Shown piece after piece: positions 42,301 to 54,727 of a stretch of 64,000 nucleotides of DNA. The notes under the pieces were generated by a model that did not search any database, was not told the origin of the DNA, and worked only from the letters and a program-made list of their open reading frames with translations. Within the stretch, counting starts at the first letter, position 1. Every line of letters starts with the position of its first letter. The position numbers and the translations under genes were made by a program. The DNA is from Oreohelix idahoensis (Eukaryota; Mollusca; Gastropoda; Stylommatophora; Oreohelicidae): contig JAMPIV010006387.1 in the NCBI GenBank assembly GCA_024509875.1, positions 62,001-126,000 on the forward strand. The letters run 5' to 3'.

Positions 42301-43315
42301 GTAACAACAACCATTAGAACACCACAGTTCATACATGGGTTTAAATATGTTCAACAGTAACAACAACCATTAGAACACCACAGTTCATACATGGGTCTAA
42401 ATATGTTCAACAGTAACAACAACCATTAGAACACCACAGTTCATACATGGGTCTAAATATGTTCAACAGTTACAATAACCATTAGAACACCACAGTTCAT
42501 ACATGGGTTTAAATATGTTCAACAGTAACAACAACCAGTAGAACACCACAGTTCATACATGGGTCTAAATATGTTCAACAGTAACAACAACCAGTAGAAC
42601 ACCACAGTTCATACATGGATCTAAATATGTTCAACAGTAACAACAACCATTAGAACACCACAGTTCATACATGGGTCTAAATATGTTCAACAGTAACAAC
42701 AACCATTAGAACACCACAGTTGATACATGGGTCTAAATATGTTCAACAGTAACAACAACCATTAGAACACCACAGTTGATACATGGGTCTAAATATGTTC
42801 AACAGTAACAACAACCAGTAGAACACCACAGTTCATACATGGGTCTAAATATGTTTAACAGTAACAACAACCATTAGAACACCACAGTTGATACATGGGT
42901 CTAAATATGTTCAACAGTAACAACAACCATTAGAACACCACAGTTCATACATGGGTCTAAATATGTTCAACAGTAACAACAACCATTAGAACACCACAGT
43001 TCATACATGGGTCTAAATATGTTCAACATGGGTCTAAATATGTTCAACAACAACCATTAGAACACCACAGTTCATACATGGGTCTAAATATGTTCAACAG
43101 TAACAACAACCATTAGAACACCACAGTTCATACATGGGTCTAAATATGTTCAACAGTAACAAAAACCATTAGAACACCACAGTTCATACATGGGTCTAAA
43201 TATTTTCAACAGTAAAAAAAACCATTAGAACACCACAGTTCATACATGGGACTAAATTATGTTCAACTTTTGACAACAACCATTAGAACACCACTTCATA
43301 ATGGGTCTAACATAT
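39332..43315. repeat. 56-bp minisatellite, about 71 units
   Basis: The unit is AACAGTAACAACAACCATTA..GAACACCACAGTTCATACAT..GGGTCTAAATATGTTC. Variants are CAGTAGAAC/CATTAGAAC, TTCATAC/TTGATAC and TTGGTCT/TGGGTCT. A 12-unit (672-bp) block marked by CAGTTACAATAACC occurs at 41795 and 42467. The units decay only at the right edge. The left edge lies in the 3' end of a non-LTR element. Confidence 0.98.
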
Positions 43316-43408
43316 TGACAGAGAATTATGGGCTTCATGGTATATAAATCGCTTAACAGGCCACAGTTAGTCATAAAGCTCAGTTTCTAATATTATGTTA
43401 ATCAAATA

Positions 43409-45553
43409 CAGTAGAACGTGTGCGTTCTAGGTAGAACACTGGCTAAACAGACACAGTTCAACTTCGGAAATTGGATTACATTGTGTCTGCTACTACAGCA
43501 GAATAATATTTGGCGTAAAAATTATTTCTCACTGTGCGACTATGGCATATTCCAGTAGGCCTGTATAAAATAACCGCAATGTTTTGTCAATTGAAACGAA
43601 AACAAGAATTTTCATTAGAGACTAGGACAAGGTGAAACTGTGTCTTCAATTGCGATTTTTTCAATGTTGGGAAAGCTACCGTCTCTGACATTAAAAGTAA
43701 CAAGGATAAAATTATGAGTTTTGCATCGTAAATTTGATACTTGAAAATGTCGAAGAAACGTAAAACCATGAGAAATGCGAAAGATGTGAAATTGGAAGAG
43801 GCTTTGTATATATGGTTTGTGCAAAGAAGAAGCAAAGGGGAACCTATCTCTGGTTCTCTGTTGTGTGAAAAGGCACTTCAGTGCAACAATCAACTTGACG
43901 GTCATCCTGACTTTAAGGCTATAACTAGGAATGGTTAAGAAACTGAGGAAATCTCGTCATGGCATACAGAATTGGTTTTCTTCTTCAAGGGGACATTTCT
44001 TTATTCTAGCGATGAAAACTGCCGCTATCAAAATTTTATAGAAACATGTGTTTCTTCTTTGTCACAGAAGAAATCCGTTTGCTCACTGGAAATCATTGCC
44101 TCAAAAATCACTTGCATCTCAGCGCGAAGCAGCTGCCCCTGGGTTTAAAAAGTGCAAAGAGAGAGTAACAATTTTGGTAGCCGCGAATGCCAGTGGAAGT
44201 CATCGTTTACCGGTGCTAATGATCGGCTAAAGCAGCAAAAAACCACGTTGTTTAAAGAATGTGACATGTCTCCCACTGTGTTACAAAGCACAGAAGAGTG
44301 CTTGGATGAATAGTGAAATATTTCTTGATTGGTATACAAATCAGTTCATCCCAAATGTGAAGAGGTTGAGAGAACAAGAAAAGAAAACTGGAAAAGTAAT
44401 TCTTCTACTGGACAATGCACCATCTCATCCAGAGATGGATTACTTTTGAATGCAGTTTTTCTTGTTCTTTCAACCTCTTCAAATTTTTTAAAGTAATTTT
44501 TCTGCCTCCCAATGTAACAGCACTGATTCAACCAATGGATCAGGGTGTTATAGCAAAGCTTAAAAAGATGTACAAGAAGGAAGTCCTGCGTCGTTTTTGG
44601 TTTGCTGAAGATGAAGAAAGTGTGGTGGCGTTTTCCAAAAAGCTTAATCTCTCTGCTGCTTTATGTTAGCTGAGGGGCAGCTTGGCACCCTGTCAACAAG
44701 ATAATCTCAACAAGGCTTGGTAGTAGATTGCTTGGGAAAAAAAGGATCGGAAATGAAAACTACTGCAGTGGACACAAATGATGATTGTATAAATGAAGTT
44801 GTGGAACTGTTTCAAGGCAATGCCGGATTTTAGGACTGTGACAAAGATGATGCACACATTGTCGCTATGCCATGAAGATGATAATGATTCTGGTTTTCAG
44901 TTTTTGAATGACGAAGAAATTTTGTCTTTTGTGCAAGAAGAAAACCAAATACATGTAGTGACCGATGATGAAGACACCTCAGAAGTACATGATGTACTTG
45001 TAGATTATGAAGAAAACCCAAAACGACGACCAAGTCCTGAAGAGGCCTTTATAGCACTAGAAACTGCGATGGCTTGGTACGAGCAAGAAGATGACAGTTG
45101 TCCTACACATTGAAAATGCTGTTGAAGAGAGAATTCGGGACTTAGCAGCCAAAAGGAGACTATCCAGTTTGGTGCAAAAGAGGATTCCTCATTATTTTAA
45201 ATAGTGGGCTACATCTGTGCAAGTACATATATACGTAAGTTGCGCCTGGTTTTGAATCGTTTGTAATGTTATTTTGAAAACATTTCTCTTTCTTAACAAA
45301 AATAATTAATACAAGAAGTACATGCACTGCAGTGTAATAAAAGATTTTGGTGATACAGTGATCTAATACAGTGTGGGTATTATTATTACAGTACAAGTAA
45401 ATATGTTTTATAGTGTATTTTCCTTGTGATGGTTAATTATTTTTAGAAATATGTGTACATGTACTCGATACATTATGTAATCCAATTATCCGAACATTTG
45501 ATTATCCGAACGATGCTCGGTCCCATGGGGTTCGGATAAATGGAGTTCTACTG
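43409..45553 (+). pseudogene. pogo/Tigger-like DNA transposon relic
   Basis: It is bounded by CAGTAGAAC (43409) and GTTCTACTG (ending 45553), each next to TA. The right end continues in the pogo/Tigger style (CGGATAAATGGAGTTCTACTG); the left end matches only 9 bp. Frames encode a helix-turn-helix start near 43616 (LGQGETVSSIA) and a CENP-B-like region (AKDVKLEEALYIWFVQRRSK). The catalytic core follows with SLASQREAAAPGFKKCKERV, LLLDNAPSHP and PPNVTALIQPMDQGVI. The C-terminus is AFIALETAMAWYEQ. The first catalytic Asp (usually DETGL) is not visible. At least four frame breaks or stops make it inactive. Confidence 0.9.
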
Positions 45554-45829
45554 TATTTATGAATAAACCAAACAAAGAAAAATGAGTAAATTCAGTAGTT
45601 AATGTAATGATGGAATAGGGTACACCATAGATGCTATGAGAATCAACCGTAACAGCTAGTTTTCAAATATGCTTCATGGGTTGACCAATACTGAATGTAT
45701 CACAAAAAAGTATGTCTGGAATACAGGACAATGTGTATGTGTAGGTCCCAGGGATCTGTGATGAGATAAGAAAGGATGGGACTAGCACTCCCTCAGGCAT
45801 GTCGTATGAGGCGACTAATATGGGGTTGA
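45554..45829. other. Intron sequence; left flank of the 58-bp array
   Basis: The last part (CTCCCTCAGGCATGTCGTAT...GACTAATATGGGGTTGAACA) is the unamplified beginning of the dispersed repeat whose inner part forms the following array. Confidence 0.5.
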
Positions 45830-48800
45830 ACATGAACCTGGCAACCTTGTCATGTACCAGCTACAAAGGTGACTAATATAGGGTTGTGCATGAACCTGGC
45901 AACCTCATCATGTACCAGCTACAAAGGTGACTAATATAGGGTTGTACATGAACCTGGCAACCTCATCATGTACCAGCTACAAAGGTGACTAATATAGGGT
46001 TGTACATGAACCTGGCAACCTCATCATGTACCAGCTACAAAGGTGACTAATATAGAGTTGTACATGAACCTGGCAACCTCATAATGTACCAGCTACAAAG
46101 GTGACTAATATAGGGTTGTACATGAACCTGGCAACCTCATCATGTACCAGCTACAAAGGTGACTAATATAGAGTTGTACATGAACCTGGCAACCTCATAA
46201 TGTACCAGCTACAAAGGTGACTAATATAGGGTTGTACATGAACCTGGCAACCTCATCATGTACCAGCTACAAAGGTGACTAAAATAGAGTTGTACATGAA
46301 CCTGGCAACCTCATAATGTACCAGCTACAAAGGTGACTAATATAGGGTTGAACATGAACCTGGCAACCTTGTCATGTACCAACTACAAAGGTGACTAATA
46401 TAGGGTTGTACATGAACCTGGCAACCTTGTCATGTACCAGCTACAAAGGTGCATGAACCTGCAACTCATCAATACCAGCTACAAAGGTGACTAATATAGG
46501 GTTGTGCATGAACCTGGCAACCTCATCATGTACCAGCTACAAAGGTGACTAATATAGGGTTGTACATGAACCTGGCAACCTCATATGTACCAGCTACAAA
46601 GGTGTCTAATATAGGGTTGTGCATGAACCTGGCAACCTTGTCATGTACCAGCTACAAAGGTGACTAATATAGGGTTGTACATGAACCTGGCAACCTCGTC
46701 ATGTACCAGCTACAAAGGTGACTAATATAGGGTTGTACATGAACCTGGCAACCTTGTCATGTACCAGCTACAAAGGTGACTAATATAGGGTTGTACATGA
46801 ACCTGGCAACCTCGTCATGTACCAGCTACAAAGGTGACTAATATAGGGTTGTACATGAACCTGGCAACCTCATCATGTACCAGCTACAAAGGTGACTAAT
46901 ATAGGGTTGTACATGAACCTGGCAACCTCGTCATGTACCAGCTACAAAGGTGACTAATATAGGGTTGTACATGAACCTGGCAACCTCATCATGTACCAGC
47001 TACAAAGGTGACTAATATAGGGTTGTACATGAACCTGGCAACCTCATGTACCAGCTACAAAGGTGACTAATATAGGGTTGAACATGAACCTGGCAACCTC
47101 ATCATGTACCAGCTACAAAGGTGACTAATATAGGGTTGAACATGAACCTGGCAACCTCATCATGTACCAGCTACAAAGGTGACTAATATAGGGTTGTACA
47201 TGAACCTGGCAACCTCGTCATGTACCAGCTACAAAGGTGACTAATATAGGGTTGTACATGAACCTGGCAACCTTGTCATGTACCAGCTACAAAGGTGACT
47301 AATATAGGTTGTACATGAACCTGGCAACCTCATCATGTACCAGCTACAAAGGTGACTAATATAGGGTTGTACATGAACCTGGCAACCTCATCATGTACCA
47401 GCTACAAAGGTGACTAATATAGGGTTGTACATGAACCTGGCAACCTCATCATGTACCAGCTACAAAGGTGACTAATATAGGGTTGTACATGAACCTGGCA
47501 ACCTCATCATGTACCAGCTACAAAGGTGACTAATATAGGGTTGAACATGAACCTGGCAACCTTGTCATGTACCAGCTACAAAGGTGACTAATATAGGGTT
47601 GTACATGAACCTGGCAACCTCATCATGTACCAGCTACAAAGGTGACTAATATAGGGTTGTACATGAACCTTGCAACCTCATCATGTACCAGCTACAAAGG
47701 TGACTAATATAGGTTGTACATGAACCTGGCAACCTCGTCATGTACCAGCTACAAAGGTGACTAATATAGGGTTGTACATGAACCTGGCAACCTCATCATG
47801 TACCAGCTACAAAGGTGACTAATATAGGGTTGTGCATGAACATGAACCTGGCAACCTCATCATGTACCAGCTACAAAGGTGAATAATATAGGGTTGTGCA
47901 TGCACCTCGCCTACTCATGTACCAGCTACAAAGGTGACTAATATAGGGTTGTACATGAACCTGGCAACCTCATCATGTACCAGCTACAAAGGTGACTAAT
48001 ATAGGGTTGTACATGAACCTGGCAACCTCATCATGTACCAGCTACAAAGGTGACTAATATAGGGTTGTACATGAACCTGGCAACCTCGTCATGTACCAGC
48101 TACAAAGGTGACTAATATAGGGTTGTACATGAACCTGGCAACCTCATCATGTACCAGCTACAAAGGTGACTAATATAGGGTTGTGCATGAACCTGGCAAC
48201 CTCATCATGTACCAGCTACAAAGGTGACTAATATAGGGTTGTACATGAACCTGGCAACCTCATCATGTACCAGCTACAAAGGTGACTAATATAGGGTTGT
48301 ACATGAACCTGGCAACCTCATCATGTACCAGCTACAAAGGTGACTAATATAGGGTTGTACATGAACCTGGCAACCTCGTCATGTAGCAGCTACTAAAGAG
48401 CCTAATATAGGGCGGAACATGAACCTGGCAACCTCATCATGTACCAGCTACAAAGGTGACTAATATAGGGTTGCATGAACCTGGCAACCTCATCATGTAC
48501 CAGCTACAAAGGTGACTAATATAGGGTTGTACATGAACCTGGCAACCTCATCACCTCATTGTACCAGCTACAAAGGTGACTAATATAGGGTTGTACATGA
48601 ACCTGGCAACCTCATCATGTACCAGCTACAAAGGTGACTAATATAGGGTTGTACATGAACCTGGCAACCTCATCATGTACCAGCTACAAAGGTGACTAAT
48701 ATAGGGTTGTACATGAACCTGGCAACCTCATCATGTACCAGCTACAAAGGTGACTAATATAGGGTTGTACATGAACCTGGCAACCTCGTCATGTACCAGC

Positions 48801-49300
48801 TACAAAGGTGACTAATATAGGGTTGTACATGAACCTGGCAACCTCATCATGTACCAGCTACAAAGGTGACTAATATAGGGTTGTACATGAACCTGGCAAC
48901 CTCATCATGTACCAGCTACAAAGGTGACTAATATAGGGTTGTACATGAACCTGGCAACCTCATCATGTACCAGCTACAAAGGGGACTAATATAGGGTTGT
49001 ACATGAACCTGGCAACCTCATCATGTACCAGCTACAAAGGTGACTAATATAGGGTTGTACATGAACCTGGCAACCTCATCATGTACCAGCTACAAAGGTG
49101 ACTAATATAGGGTTGAACATGAACCTGGCAATCTCGTCATGTACCAGCTACAAAGGTGACTAATATAGGGTTGTGCATGAACCTGGCAACCTCATCATGT
49201 ACCAGCTACAAAGGTGACTAATATAGGGTTGTACATGAACCTGGCAACCTCATAATGTACCAGCTACAAAGGTGACTAATATAGGGTTGAACATGAACCT
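45830..49300. repeat. 58-bp minisatellite, about 60 units
   Basis: The unit is GTACCAGCTACAAAGGTGAC..TAATATAGGGTTGTACATGA..ACCTGGCAACCTCATCAT, with CTCGTCAT/CTTGTCAT/CTCATAAT variants and occasional short units. It is interrupted on the right by a non-LTR insertion and resumes at 50845-50990. Confidence 0.98.
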
Positions 49301-49589
49301 GGGAATACAGAATGGTTTACAGTAGAAACAGGTGACCTATTACAGGGACTTTGTAACATGAACTGGCAACCTTGTCTTGTACCAGGAATACAAAGGTGAC
49401 TAATATGTCACCACTACTATTTTTTTTTTACAAAGGTGTTCTTTTAGGGTTTGTGCATGAATAGCAACCTCATCATGTACCAGCTACAAAGTGATTGTAC
49501 TTTTATAGGGTTTGTAGAAACTATACTGGCACCCTTATGTACTTGGTTACAAGTGACAATGAACAATTTGGGTATAATCATGTACCAGA
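49301..49589. repeat. Degraded units of the 58-bp array
   Basis: Scattered recognisable pieces (GTCTTGTACCAG, ACAAAGGTGACTAATATG, CAACCTCATCATGTACCAGC) are separated by insertions, at the left boundary of the non-LTR fragment. Confidence 0.7.
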
Positions 49590-50425
49590 CAAAGGGAAAA
49601 GGGTCCTGGGGGACCTGGATTTCGCAGATGATGTAGCAATTCCTAAGTCATGTCAACACCAAGACAATCCCAAGAAGCAATAAATAATTTGTGTCATCTC
49701 TCGGTTAAAATAGGTCTCCAAATAAATGCCTCTAAAACTAAAGCTATGAACTTTTCTAACGAGACCTTTGATATCATCTTGAACGGGAAAAAACTACAGA
49801 AAGTTGAAAGTTTCAATTATTTAGGCAGTAAAATGACTCAGGATGGTGACACAACAAGAGAAATCCATACTAGAATTGCTTTGGCAGCTAGCGCCTTCAA
49901 TAGATTATCTAACATTTGGAAATTACAATCATTGAATATACATACCAAGCTTCGTCTGTTTAATTCAAATGTTATCTCAGTGTTAACATACGGCTGTGAG
50001 AGTTGGAAAATAACAAAATCATTGGAGAACAAGCTGAATACATTCGAGAACAAATGTCTTTAGAAAACTCATGAACATCAGTTGGAAAGAATTCAAGACT
50101 AATCGACAAATAAGAGAAGACTCTAGGCAGAAATATGTCTCCGACTATATAAGGAAAAGACGATGGTCATATATCGGTCATGTCCTACGAATGCAAAACA
50201 ACAGAATACCACTACAGGCGCTCACTTGGTTTCCTGAGGGTAAGAGGAAAAAAGGAAGACCAAAAGAAACACTCAGAAGAACAATAATAAGAGAAGGAAG
50301 AACGTTGGGCCTAAATAATGTGCACGAGCTAAGAGGAGTGGCGTCACAACGAACAACCTGGAGAGCACTGGTTTCTGCCTTATGCGCCGTGTTTGGTGCT
50401 TAAAGAATTTATTATTATTATTATG
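49590..50425 (+). mobile_element. Non-LTR retrotransposon 3' fragment with (TTA)n tail, inside the 58-bp array
   Basis: It encodes LDFADDVAI (catalytic FADD, about 49613-49640), IGLQINASKTKAMNFSNETF, FNYLGSKMTQDGD, VLTYGCESWKITKS, RRWSYIGHVLRMQNNRIPLQ and GKRKKGRPKETLRR to a stop at 50401. Frame breaks occur near 49680 and 50062. The tail is TTTATTATTATTATTATG, directly followed by a 58-bp unit piece. It is a different family from the (TTGA)n copies. Confidence 0.9.
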
Positions 50426-50445
50426 AACCTGGCAACCTCATCATG

Positions 50446-50844
50446 TAACTGTTGTTGTTGTTGTTGTTGTTGTTGTTTTGATGAGTTGATGGGTGGAGAT
50501 CGGGTACTCAACATCTGATCATTGTTGCCTCTTCTCGTTCCATCTTGGTCTACCCTGTTCAACCTGAAAGTTGGTTATAATTGGGGTATTTAGTGTCATT
50601 TTATTTACTAATTTTGTATTAAATTTAAATAACTGTTGTCTTTTGCAGTTGCTGATTTTTATTTATATTAGTATTTGTCAATTTTATTTTCTCTTTTGTA
50701 TTGTTTCTAGATAACTATTGTCCTTTACACTTGGTTTTAATTTGTATTAGTATTTGTTCTTTTTGAGTTGTTGTCCCTTTTTTTAATACCTTGTCTTTCC
50801 TTGTCCTATGAGTAGTTACTTTTTTTGTTTATGCTTTGTTAGTT
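50446..50844. mobile_element. Second insertion in the 58-bp array, starting with (TTG)n
   Basis: A TGT(TGT)n run at 50446-50476 and an AT-rich body with two related TAATTTGTATTAGTATTTG segments lie between array pieces ending CATCATGTAAC and resuming GTCATGTACCAGC. On the minus strand the element would end in (CAA)n. Class unidentified; a retroposon tail is likely. Confidence 0.6.
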
Positions 50845-50990
50845 CTGTCATGTACCAGCTACAAAGGTGACTAATATAGGGTTGAACATGAACTTGGCAA
50901 CCTCATCATGTACCAGCTACAAAGGTGACTAATATAGGGTTGTACATGAACCTGGCAACCTCATCATGTACCAGCTACAAAGGTGACTCC
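50845..50990. repeat. Last units of the 58-bp array and 3' end of the seeding repeat
   Basis: Two and a half units, then GGTGACTCCATACTTTATAA, resembling GGTGGCTCCATGCTCC in the copy ending at 62340. Confidence 0.85.
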
Positions 50991-51071
50991 ATACTTTATA
51001 AGGAGCAACAAGGAAAATGATGATATCAGATGAGAAAATAAATCAACAAATTGAAGTAAATAGCATAGACA

Positions 51072-51525
51072 ACAAGGATGTGACTAGACAACAAGGATGT
51101 GACTAGACTAGACAACAAGGATGTGACTAGACAACAAGGATGTGACTAGACTAGACAACAAGGATGTGACTAGACTAGACAACAAGGATGTGACTAGACA
51201 ACAAGGATGTGACTAGACTAGACAACAAGGATGTGACTAGACAACAAGGATGTGACTAGACTAGACAACAAGGATGTGACTAGACAACAAGGATGTGACT
51301 AGACTAGACAACAAGGATGTGACTAGACTAGACAACAAGGATGTGACTAGACAACAAGGATGTGACTAGACTAGACAACAAGGATGTGACTAGACAACAA
51401 GGATGTGACTAGACTAGACAACAAGGATGTGACTAGACTAGACAACAAGGATGTGACTAGACAACAAATATGTGACTAGACAGACAACAAGGATGTGACT
51501 AGACAACAAGGATGTGACTAGACAA
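51072..51525. repeat. Higher-order 19/24-bp tandem repeat
   Basis: TAGACAACAAGGATGTGAC (19 bp) alternates with TAGACTAGACAACAAGGATG..TGAC (24 bp), giving a 43-bp higher-order unit with some phase switches. Confidence 0.96.
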
Positions 51526-52300
51526 CATAATGGTGTCCTTGCTATCTGACGAGTGCCTGCTATATTCATTTATTTATTTGCTACTCACAGGCCTCAGGTA
51601 TCTATCTTTATTTATTTCTGAATTCACACATACGATAAGATCAGTGTCGAGCGCAAGTAGATTTCAGTTGCTAGCGCGCAGTGGCTTCAAGCCTCGTTGG
51701 CTTTGCGCAGGTGGGTCAGTGTCTGTCCTTAGTCGTGGTGTGCTGTGGCACAATAATTTGCTTTCAACATAAGGTTTACTTTCACAATTGCCTCCGGCTG
51801 GCAGAATTGTGGATTTTAAAGCTGCAACCAAGGTGGGGTGGGTTCATTTTCTACATAAGACAACAGGAGGCGGAGACAGTTGGGAGTCATGACCCAGGTG
51901 GGCCCGCCCCCCCCCCCCCCAACCCCCGTAGAGTGTAAAGGAGAATAAAGGGCCAAAACACTTGTTCGACAGGGGGACTTCTTCTGATGATCAGATTGCC
52001 TCCTGTTGTATCGCTCTGTTTAGAGTTTCCTATCATAGGGCTGATAGAAAGAAGCAGACAAATACCAGTGAAACAAGATGTGTGGAGAAGGTGATACTGT
52101 TGGATATAATACACACAGAGGAAACCAGCTATGTCTGGTTTGGTTTTAAGGACTGTCTTCTTTGCACATGGACTACTCCATCAGTGCTCTGATCTCCTCC
52201 CTTAGATCACACAAGGAGGATCTCAGCACAGTGCACGAACCTGTAGCACCAGTGAGAATCCCAATGTATGTATATAGGAATGACACATTCTATAAATATT
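51526..52300. other. Unassigned intron sequence
   Basis: Contains a C14 homopolymer at about 51907-51920 and a slightly GC-richer stretch (51640-51730). No coding frame or repeat was recognised. Confidence 0.4.
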
Positions 52301-52304
52301 ATTG

Positions 52305-52625
52305 TGGTGGGTAGGTTTCTAATTTTGTAAATTTTGCCAGGACAGTGGCCTTATGGCCTACTCTTTACAATTTCCAACTGCCGTGGGATTTTAAACGTTG
52401 GGCGACTTGTACATGGGACCCTCTATTTCTTTCGCCCTTATCCAAGAAAGCTAGGCATCCAATCTCACTACCAAGGAGACCAGGGGAGAGTATGACATCA
52501 TAAGGACCACTGGTTCTGAAAAAAAAATTTCCATAAATTATATTCCCTCTACTGGGAATTGAAGCAAGGTACCTTTAGAATTTGAGGCGGACACCATACC
52601 TCTTAGCCACTCCAACCTCACTATA
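52305..52625 (-). mobile_element. Probable tRNA-derived SINE, minus strand
   Basis: The minus strand begins GAGGTTGGAGTGGCTAAGAG (A-box like TGGCTAAGAGGTATGG), followed by GCTTCAATTCCCAGTAG (B-box like), then a body running to about 52305. No clear target duplication. The body does not match the other SINEs here. Confidence 0.62.
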
Positions 52626-52711
52626 TGTCTATAACCTTTTATCCAGACACCCAAAAAACTCAGATATTCTGAAAATCAAAAATGTGTTGGGCTAGTTTTT
52701 GATCACATAGG

Positions 52712-54650
52712 CGATGTTTTACTTTGTTGGGCGACTGAGCTATTTTGTACTTTGTTGGGTGACTGAGCTATTTTATACTTTGTTGGGCGACTGAGCTATT
52801 TTTTTTAACTTTGTTGGGCGACTGAGCTATTTTGTACTTTGTTGGGCGACTGAGCTATTTAGTACTTTGTTGGGCGACTGAGCTATTTTTTTTTAACTTT
52901 GTTGGGCGACTGAGCTATTTAGTACTTTGTTGGGCGACTGAGCTATTTTTTTACTTTGTTGGGCAACTGAGCTATTTTGTACTTTGTTGGGCGACTGAGC
53001 TATTTTTTTTTTACTTTATTGGGTGACTGAGCTATTTTGTACTTTGTTGGGCGACTGAGCTATTTTTTTTTACTTTATTGGGTGACTGAGCTATTTTGCA
53101 CTTTGTTGGGTGACTGAGCTAATTTTTTTTTACTTTATTGGGTGACTGAGCTATTTTGTACTTTGTTGGGCGACTGAGCTATTTTTTTTTAACTTTGTTG
53201 GGCGACTGAGCTATTTTATACTTTGTTGGGCGACTGAGCTATTTTTTTTAACTTTGTTGGGTGACTGAGCTATTTTGTACTTTGTTGGGCGACTGAGCTA
53301 TTTAGTACTTTGTTGGGCGACTGAGCTATTTTTTTACTTTGTTGGGCAACTGAGCTATTTTGTACTTTGTTGGGCGACTGAGCTATTTTTTTTTTACTTT
53401 ATTGGGTGACTGAGCTATTTTGTACTTTGTTGGGCGACTGAGCTATTTTTTTTTACTTTATTGGGTGACTGAGCTATTTTGCACTTTGTTGGGTGACTGA
53501 GCTAATTTTTTTTTACTTTATTGGGTGACTGAGCTATTTTGTACTTTGTTGGGCGACTGAGCTATTTTTTTTAACTTTGTTGGGCGACTGAGCTATTTTA
53601 TACTTTGTTGGGCGACTGAGCTATTTTTTTTAACTTTGTTGGGTGACTGAGCTATTTTGTACTTTGTTGGGCGACTGAGCTATTTAGTACTTTGTTGGGT
53701 GACTGAGCTATTTTTTTTTTACTTTATTGGGTGACTGAGCTATTTTGTACTTTGTTGGGCGAATGAGCTATTTTTTTTTTACTTTATTGGGTGACTGAGC
53801 TATTTTGTACTTTGTTGGGCGACTGAGCTATTTTTTTTTACTTTATTGGGTGACTGAGCTATTTTGTACTTTGTTGGGCGACAGCTATTTTTTTAAATGT
53901 TATTGAGTGACTGAGCTATTTTGTACTTTGTTGGGCGACTGAGCTATTTTTTTTTTACTTTATTGGGTGACTGAGCTATTTTGTACTTTGTTGGGCGACT
54001 GAGCTATTTTTTTTTACTTTGTTGAGCAACTGAGCTATTTTGTACTTTGTTGGGCGACTGAGCTATTTTATTTTTACTTTATTGGGTGACTGAGCTATTT
54101 TTTTTACTTTATTGGGTGACTGAGCTATTTTGTACTTTGTTGGGCGACTGAGCTATTTTGTACTTTGTTGGGCGACAGCTATTTTTTTTTACTTTGTTGG
54201 GCGACTGAGCTATTTTGTACTTTGTTGGGCGACTGAGCTATTTTGTACTTTGTTGGGCGACTGAGCTATTTTTTACTTTGTTGGGCGACTGAGCTATTTT
54301 TTTTACTTTATTGGGCAACTGAGCTATTTTTTTACTTTATTGGGCAACTGAGCTATTTTTTTACTTTATTGGGCAACTGAGCTATTTTTTACTTTATTGG
54401 GTGACTGAGCTATTTTGTACTTTATTGGGCGACTGAGCTATTTTGTACTTTGTTGGGCAACTGAGCTATTTTTTACTTTATTGGGCAACTGAGCTATTTT
54501 TTACTTTATTGGGCAACTGAGCTATTTTTTACTTTATTGGGCAACTGAGCTATTTTTTTACTTTATTGGGCAACTGAGCTATTTTTTACTTTATTATGCG
54601 ACTGAGCTATTTTTTACTTTATTGGGCGACAGCTATTTTTTACTTTATTT
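52712..54650. repeat. ~28-bp minisatellite (TTTGTTGGGCGACTGAGCTATTT)
   Basis: About 68 units with a constant TTGGGCGACTGAGCTATTTT core and a variable T-run or GTAC spacer. GCGACTG/GTGACTG/GCAACTG variants cluster. A block of about 385 bp is repeated (compare 52918 and 53304). It ends about 80 bp before WASHC2 exon H. Confidence 0.97.
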
Positions 54651-54727
54651 GTAAAGGCCACAATTTGTTGAAGAGTTCACACATTGACACAGTTTATATC
54701 TGTAATATGTTTTTGCCTTCCTTGTAG

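Noticed and set aside
43409..45553. A functional domesticated transposase (jerky/CENP-B-like host gene)
   Set aside because: At least four frame breaks or stops, loss of the first catalytic Asp block, and flanking TA/terminal-repeat remnants indicate a dead transposon.
39332..49300. Possible CRISPR-like arrays
   Set aside because: Repeats are contiguous with no unique spacers, the unit is 56-58 bp, and the genome is plainly eukaryotic.
51070..51530. Recombination or replication control element
   Set aside because: The 19/24-bp pattern is an ordinary higher-order minisatellite; nothing else points to a function.
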